From the NCBI RefSeq assembly GCF_014199985.1, contig NZ_JACHOS010000022.1, forward strand, positions 1 through 64,000: DNA of 64,000 bases, written 5' to 3'. This DNA is from Methylorubrum rhodesianum. GTDB lineage: Bacteria > Pseudomonadota > Alphaproteobacteria > Rhizobiales > Beijerinckiaceae. This document shows, in pieces, positions 60,480 through 64,000 of this stretch. How positions within the stretch are numbered: position 1 is the first letter of the stretch; each line of letters opens with the position of its first letter. Both the position numbers and the translations under genes were made by a program. The notes under the pieces are model-generated. The model ran no database searches. It had not been told where the DNA came from and was given only the letters and a program-made list of their open reading frames with translations.

Positions 60480-60647
60480 TCAGCCTGCCAAGTCGCCGGC
60501 GACGTTGGCCACCGCCAGCAGGCAGAGGCCCGCGAGCAAGGACGTCGCGACGACGGCCAGGACCAGATCGGACGCGCGCGCCGCCGCAGGGCGTGGCCCG
60601 AAGGCAAGTTGCCGCCAGCGGCCCTTGCGAAGCATGGAACGGGACAT
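60480..60647 (-). CDS. Small single-span membrane protein
   Basis: A 55-residue frame: MSRSMLRKGRWRQLAFG basic start, then a helix (LVLAVVATSLLAGLCLLAVA). AGGAGG lies 8 bases before ATG 60647, a strong ribosome site. No family. Confidence 0.55.
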   Translation of the reverse strand: MSRSMLRKGRWRQLAFGPRPAAARASDLVLAVVATSLLAGLCLLAVANVAGDLAG

Positions 60648-60723
60648 GATGGGCCTCCTGCGCCCGGTTCGCGCCGGAACATGCGAATCTGGGGGGACCG
60701 CCGGCGCTCGCGAACGACCGGCA

Positions 60724-60936
60724 TCAGGACGCTAGGATACAGGCCAGGCCGACGAGCAGGAGCAGACCCACCGCCATCCCGCACGCGGCCCACAGCGGCC
60801 ACGAGGTGGCGCCGTCGCCGTTGTCGTTGGCCGGACGCGGCAGCTCGCTCGGCCAGCGCCGCCACCGTCGGCAGGTCGACGGGGCCTGCAGGACCGACGG
60901 ACCCGATCCGGCGTCATGGCGATGGCGACACGACAT
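60724..60936 (-). CDS. Small tail-anchored membrane protein (tentative)
   Basis: 70 residues from ATG 60936; polar N-terminus with RPANDNGDGA, then one C-terminal membrane helix (WAACGMAVGLLLLVGLACIL). PANDN-type small membrane proteins are common in Methylobacterium. No clear ribosome site, start uncertain. Confidence 0.4.
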   Translation of the reverse strand: MSCRHRHDAGSGPSVLQAPSTCRRWRRWPSELPRPANDNGDGATSWPLWAACGMAVGLLLLVGLACILAS

Positions 60937-61159
60937 AACCGGTATATCGGGTGCCGCGGTCGCCCGTGACAGTGCCGCCAAGGCCGCACCGGAGATCCGC
61001 CTCGGCCGATGCCAGGCCGCCGCCGAGGCGTGCCCAGTCCTCGATGGACGCGTCCGCCGGGACCGTCGGCACCTGGGCGTCGCCCGTGCCGACCGCGCTT
61101 CCGGTCTCCGCCCGTCTTCCCCAAGCGAACCAAGCCTTCCGAACGATGGCTGTCCTCAT
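60914..61159 (-). CDS. Small hypothetical protein
   Basis: 81 residues starting MRTAIVRKAWFAWGRRAETG with a GAGGGAG ribosome site before ATG 61159; middle DASIEDWARLGGGLASAEAD. The 3' end overlaps the preceding tentative gene by 23 bp. No family recognised. Confidence 0.5.
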   Translation of the reverse strand: MRTAIVRKAWFAWGRRAETGSAVGTGDAQVPTVPADASIEDWARLGGGLASAEADLRCGLGGTVTGDRGTRYTGYVVSPSP

Positions 61160-61521
61160 GTCTCTCCCTCGTCCCTGTGAGCGGGGCGGGCCGGGCACAG
61201 CCGCCCACACGATGGCGGAAGGGTCGGCGGCTCCGGTTTAAGCTTTCGTGAACCAAACCGGCCGCGCAAGCCGAACCCGAGGCGGCGCCCTCAGAGGTGT
61301 CAGGTTTGTCCCGACAGGAATGCGGTCTTCTCCGACTGCGCACCCATCCCCCGCGCCACAGATCACTCGGTGAGCGGGGAGAGAGGGGCGCCGAGCCCAA
61401 GCGTCCCCGGCGGTCCGGCGCAGGAACGTCCGGCCCGCGGCCAGACAATCGGACACCCTGTCGAACCCGTCACGGTCGTGGCCCGCAAGGGTCAGCCACC
61501 ACCATCACGGAGCTGAAACCG
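61160..61521. other. 360-bp divergent intergenic region
   Basis: Between the small minus-strand gene and the Gly-rich secreted protein. Probably holds both promoters. A GGAAC at 61427 has no CGTT at the right distance; no other element recognised. Confidence 0.4.
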
Positions 61522-61944
61522 ATGAAACGTCTCGCACTGGCCCTTGCGGCCGTATCGAGCCTGATGCTGTTCTCGCCGTCGAGCGAGGCGCGGCCCTTCG
61601 GCAGGGGCCATGGCTTCCACCATGGCGGCTTCGCCGGCCACCACGGCGGCTTCCGAGGCGTCCGCCACGGCTTCCGTGGACACCGTTCGGTCGGCTTCCG
61701 TGGCTATCGCCGCGGCTTCGGCGGGTACCGTCGCGTCGGCTTCGGAGGTCCGCGCTACGGCTACGGGCGACGCTACGGCTACCGCCGCGGCTATCCCGGT
61801 CTCGGCCTGGCGGCCGGCCTCGGGCTCGGCCTCGCCGCAACGGCGGCCCGGCCGGCCTACTACGGGGGATACGGCGGCTACGGCTATGCCCCGGTCGGAT
61901 ACGGGTACGGCGCCCGCGGCTCCTACTGCACCTGCGGCTACTGA
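61522..61944 (+). CDS. Secreted Gly/Tyr/Arg/His-rich protein
   Basis: 140 residues: signal peptide (LALALAAVSSLMLFSPSSEA), then low-complexity repeats rich in Gly with His, Arg and Tyr (GFHHGGFAGHHGGF; GYRRGFGGYRRVGFGG), a short hydrophobic GLGLAAGLGLGLAATAA and a CTCGY end. ATG 61522 has GGAG upstream; the frame is open further but the leader starts here. Envelope or extracellular role likely; function unknown. Confidence 0.7.
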   Translation: MKRLALALAAVSSLMLFSPSSEARPFGRGHGFHHGGFAGHHGGFRGVRHGFRGHRSVGFRGYRRGFGGYRRVGFGGPRYGYGRRYGYRRGYPGLGLAAGLGLGLAATAARPAYYGGYGGYGYAPVGYGYGARGSYCTCGY

Positions 61945-62063
61945 TCCCCGTCGAGGAGACCCGGCATTTCTGCCGGGTCGCCACCCATTTTCGACTCCCT
62001 CGGCGTGCGCCGGTCCGACCTCGGGACGGGTCGAGCCCACGTCGGCATAGACAGGTGAAATCG

Positions 62064-62561
62064 ATGAAGAACCTCGCACTCGGCGTGTTCCTCGCGAGTT
62101 CCGTGCTCGCCAGCCCCGCGCTCGCCCAGGACAAGGCGGCGCAGCCGCCCGCCGACGCCCAGACCAACCAGATGAAGACGCCGCCGGCCGGCACCGCGAT
62201 GCCGACCTCGGCCGGCGGCATGGGCGGCATGACCATGGCCGACACCGCGACCGCCAAGATCAAGTTCGTCACCGCCAAGCCGGCCGAGGTGACCTCGTCG
62301 AAGCTCGTCGGCAAGAACCTCTACAACAACAAGAACGAGGCCATCGGTGAGGTCGAGGATCTCGTCATCGACAACGGCAAGACGGTGACCGGCGTCGTCG
62401 TCAGCGTCGGCGGCTTCCTCGGCATGGGCGAGCGCTACGTGCTGGTCGACCCCTCGTCGATCTTCCTGCACAAGGCGGACGGCAAGCTCAAGGCGATGGT
62501 CGACACCGACAAGGACGCCCTGAAGAACGCGCCCGAGTTCAAGTACAACAAGAACTCCTGA
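62064..62561 (+). CDS. Exported PRC-barrel domain protein
   Basis: 165 residues: signal peptide (LALGVFLASSVLASPALAQ), a Pro/Ala/Met-rich linker, and a PRC-barrel (SSKLVGKNLYNNKNEAIGEV, EDLVIDNGKTVTGVVVSVGG, LGMGERYVLVDPSSIFL). ATG 62064 preferred to GTG 62055. Such periplasmic PRC-barrel proteins are frequent in methylobacteria; function unproven, possibly envelope stress. Confidence 0.8.
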   Translation: MKNLALGVFLASSVLASPALAQDKAAQPPADAQTNQMKTPPAGTAMPTSAGGMGGMTMADTATAKIKFVTAKPAEVTSSKLVGKNLYNNKNEAIGEVEDLVIDNGKTVTGVVVSVGGFLGMGERYVLVDPSSIFLHKADGKLKAMVDTDKDALKNAPEFKYNKNS

Positions 62562-62747
62562 CCCCCGGCGCGTGGTCCCGTGTCCGCGGGGCCACGCCCA
62601 AGCATTCCAGTACCCGGGCGGTGTCGGGATGAACCTGACAGGTGTCGGTGAGAACGGCGACGCCCGGCGAAACCGCTTGTCGCCCGCCAGGATACGGGCG
62701 CTACTCGAAGCCGCATCGTAAACGTCGATGTGGTGGAGATAGTGGCG

Positions 62748-62963
62748 ATGCTTATGGACGTCATCAAGCAGGGTTCCCGCGCCCGGGCCCTCGGGCGCCC
62801 GCGGGATGCCTGTCCCTACCCGGCGGCCTCCCGCGAGCGCCGGGCCTGGTACGAAGGTTACGACGGATCGACCTGGGACTTCGCAGAGCGAGTTCCCCAT
62901 CCGGCCGTGACGGCTTGCGGCCCCGCGACCCGGAACGGGGCGGTTGACCCGAACTTGGTCTAG
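62748..62963 (+). CDS. Ribosome modulation factor-like small protein
   Basis: 71 residues. GSRARALGRPRDACPYPAAS, RERRAWYEGYDG follows the RMF/CrpP pattern (basic G-x-A-x-x-G-R, Cys-Pro-Tyr, then W-x-x-G-x). RMF dimerises 70S ribosomes in stationary phase. Start ATG 62748 with GGAG; the C-terminal half beyond residue 45 is not part of the fold. Assignment by pattern only. Confidence 0.55.
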   Translation: MLMDVIKQGSRARALGRPRDACPYPAASRERRAWYEGYDGSTWDFAERVPHPAVTACGPATRNGAVDPNLV

Positions 62964-63046
62964 GTCGCGGACCTTTCTCTCGACCCCTGGTTTCCCTGGC
63001 CCTAAGGCAGAAATTTGAGGACCGTCGGGAAGGCGGCGGAGAGGCG

Positions 63047-63439
63047 ATGGGACGGAAGCGACCCCGCTCGTTCGAGGGCCGGACCTTCGGGAGCCTCGAA
63101 CGGGTGGTCACCGCCCTGGTCGAGGCGCGCTTGCAGGACTGTGCGGCCGCGCCGCCGAACCTCGTCGAACGGCTGCGGGACCTGGAACGGAACGCCGCCA
63201 CCGGGGGCGACCGCCAGGTCCTGCAGGTGATCGCGTCGGGACGTCGCCTCCTCGGCGACGAGCAGACGGTGACCGACCCGCGCGTGCTGACGGATGACGG
63301 CATGGCCGGCATGCCTGTCGAGGGCAGCGCGGTCTCGGCCGACCCTGTGGTGGAGAGCATGGCTCGGCCGGTCTCACCGGCGAACACGTCCGCCACGGCC
63401 CCGCCTGATCGGTTGCCCCCGCATGTCCGCCGGACGTGA
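63047..63439 (+). CDS. Hypothetical protein upstream of a sensor gene
   Basis: 130 residues: basic start MGRKRPRSFEGRTFGSLERV, helical VTALVEARLQDCAAAPPNLV and a disordered Pro/Ser-rich tail. No family. Its stop overlaps the following sensor gene start by 17 bp, indicating an operon. Confidence 0.55.
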   Translation: MGRKRPRSFEGRTFGSLERVVTALVEARLQDCAAAPPNLVERLRDLERNAATGGDRQVLQVIASGRRLLGDEQTVTDPRVLTDDGMAGMPVEGSAVSADPVVESMARPVSPANTSATAPPDRLPPHVRRT

Positions 63440-64000
63440 GAACGGCGATGCCGGCCGCCCCGAGATCCATCGCGGCAACGGCAGGACCTTTGTTGCGCTC
63501 GCGGTGGCGGCCGCCATTCCCGTGCTGCTGCTCAGCGGCTGGGTGGCGACGCTCATGGCGCAACAGGAACGTGAACTGACCCGCAGCGCCGCCGTGGCGA
63601 GCGCGGCCCGGGTGGCCGAGCGCGTCGCCTCCGACATCGCCACGCAGATCGCGGTCCTCCGAGCCGAGGCCGCCTCGGCGAGCCTCGACCGGCCGGACCT
63701 CACCGCCTTCTATGCCGAGGCCGAGCGGCTGAGGCGGGAGCACCCGCTCTGGGAGACCGTCGAGCTCGCCGGTCCCGACGGCGTCCAGGTCGTCAACCTG
63801 CTCCGCTCCCTCGACGATCAGCTCGGACCCACCGCCGACCGCGCGAGCTTCGATGCGGTGGTACGGACGGGGCGGCCGGTGGTCGGCGGGATCGGGCCGC
63901 TCGGGCCGATCTCGGGCAAGCGCCTCGTCGCGCTGCGGGTGCCGGTCGTCCGGGACGGAACGCTCCGCCACGTCCTCTCGGTCGGTCTCGCCACGAGCGC
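63423..64000 (+). CDS. Membrane sensor protein, N-terminal part (runs off window end)
   Basis: Open from ATG 63423 to the last base. One membrane helix (FVALAVAAAIPVLLLSGWVA), then an extracytoplasmic domain (AARVAERVASDIATQIAVLR; LWETVELAGPDGVQVVNLLR; GRPVVGGIGPLGPISGKRLV; ALRVPVVRDGTLRHVLSVGL), resembling dCache-type sensing domains of histidine kinases. The output domain is outside the window. Overlaps the preceding gene by 17 bp. Confidence 0.7.
   Translation, partial: MSAGRENGDAGRPEIHRGNGRTFVALAVAAAIPVLLLSGWVATLMAQQERELTRSAAVASAARVAERVASDIATQIAVLRAEAASASLDRPDLTAFYAEAERLRREHPLWETVELAGPDGVQVVNLLRSLDDQLGPTADRASFDAVVRTGRPVVGGIGPLGPISGKRLVALRVPVVRDGTLRHVLSVGLATS

Noticed and set aside
62931..62956. 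A second EcfG promoter (GGAAC at 62932) before the 63-kb genes
   Set aside because: The sequence 16 bp downstream is ACTT, not CGTT; the -10 element is missing.
1..64000. tRNA, rRNA or CRISPR features
   Set aside because: No cloverleaf with a convincing T-arm, no rRNA signature and no regularly spaced direct repeats were noticed; a covariance scan would be needed to exclude a tRNA firmly.

Overview
GC-rich bacterial DNA whose gene content best fits an alphaproteobacterium of the order Hyphomicrobiales, most likely Methylobacterium or Methylorubrum. The pointers are an EcfG-type stress promoter, DUF892/DUF3140/DUF6894-type small proteins, many MASE/PAS hybrid histidine kinases, and a high load of IS5, IS630 and IS1182-family elements. 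No rRNA, tRNA or CRISPR array was recognised. Family names come from reading the translated proteins, not from a search.

Layout. 1-3.0 kb: end of an IS1182-type transposase, a divergent HxlR/GST pair and a nonsense-disrupted PAP2 phosphatase. 3.2-16.6 kb: a cobalamin locus. Two head-to-head cobalamin riboswitches (about 10286-10465 minus, 10695-10866 plus) drive two outward systems: leftward, a TonB receptor plus a complete oligopeptide/nickel-type ABC importer; rightward, BtuB, BtuF, BtuC, BtuD and an uncharacterised protein, followed by a small P-loop kinase. 17-22.5 kb: small proteins, a third TonB receptor and a decayed phage-like lysis cassette. 22.7-24.2 kb: stress genes with an EcfG-like promoter. 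24.2-32.8 kb: three hybrid sensor kinases, one split by an amber codon and one with an IS5-family insertion at its 5' edge.

32.8-44.0 kb is a scarred accessory island. It holds an apparently intact three-subunit thiocyanate-hydrolase/cobalt-nitrile-hydratase-like operon (scnB-scnA-scnC order) coupled to an ABC ATPase and binding protein whose permease is broken. It also holds a second, mostly dead scn copy beside an NrtA/CynA-like binding protein, a LysR regulator, an allophanate-hydrolase fragment, a dead formamidase, a truncated ABC ATPase and an integrase remnant. 44.4-52.7 kb is intact: amidase, cyclase-family hydrolase, and a LIV-type ABC importer in which permease LivM and ATPase LivG are fused, with a divergent LysR gene. 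Together 34-52 kb looks devoted to importing and hydrolysing small nitrogen compounds (thiocyanate, nitriles, amides); the exact substrates are inference.

52.9-59.5 kb is another mobile/phage-remnant zone: an intact-looking IS630 element, an IS5-family element, a second copy of the lysis cassette decayed in the complementary way to the first, and several dispersed hairpin repeats. 59.6-64 kb carries a glutaredoxin-MauE fusion, small membrane or secreted proteins, a PRC-barrel protein, an RMF-like protein and the start of a sensor protein running off the window.
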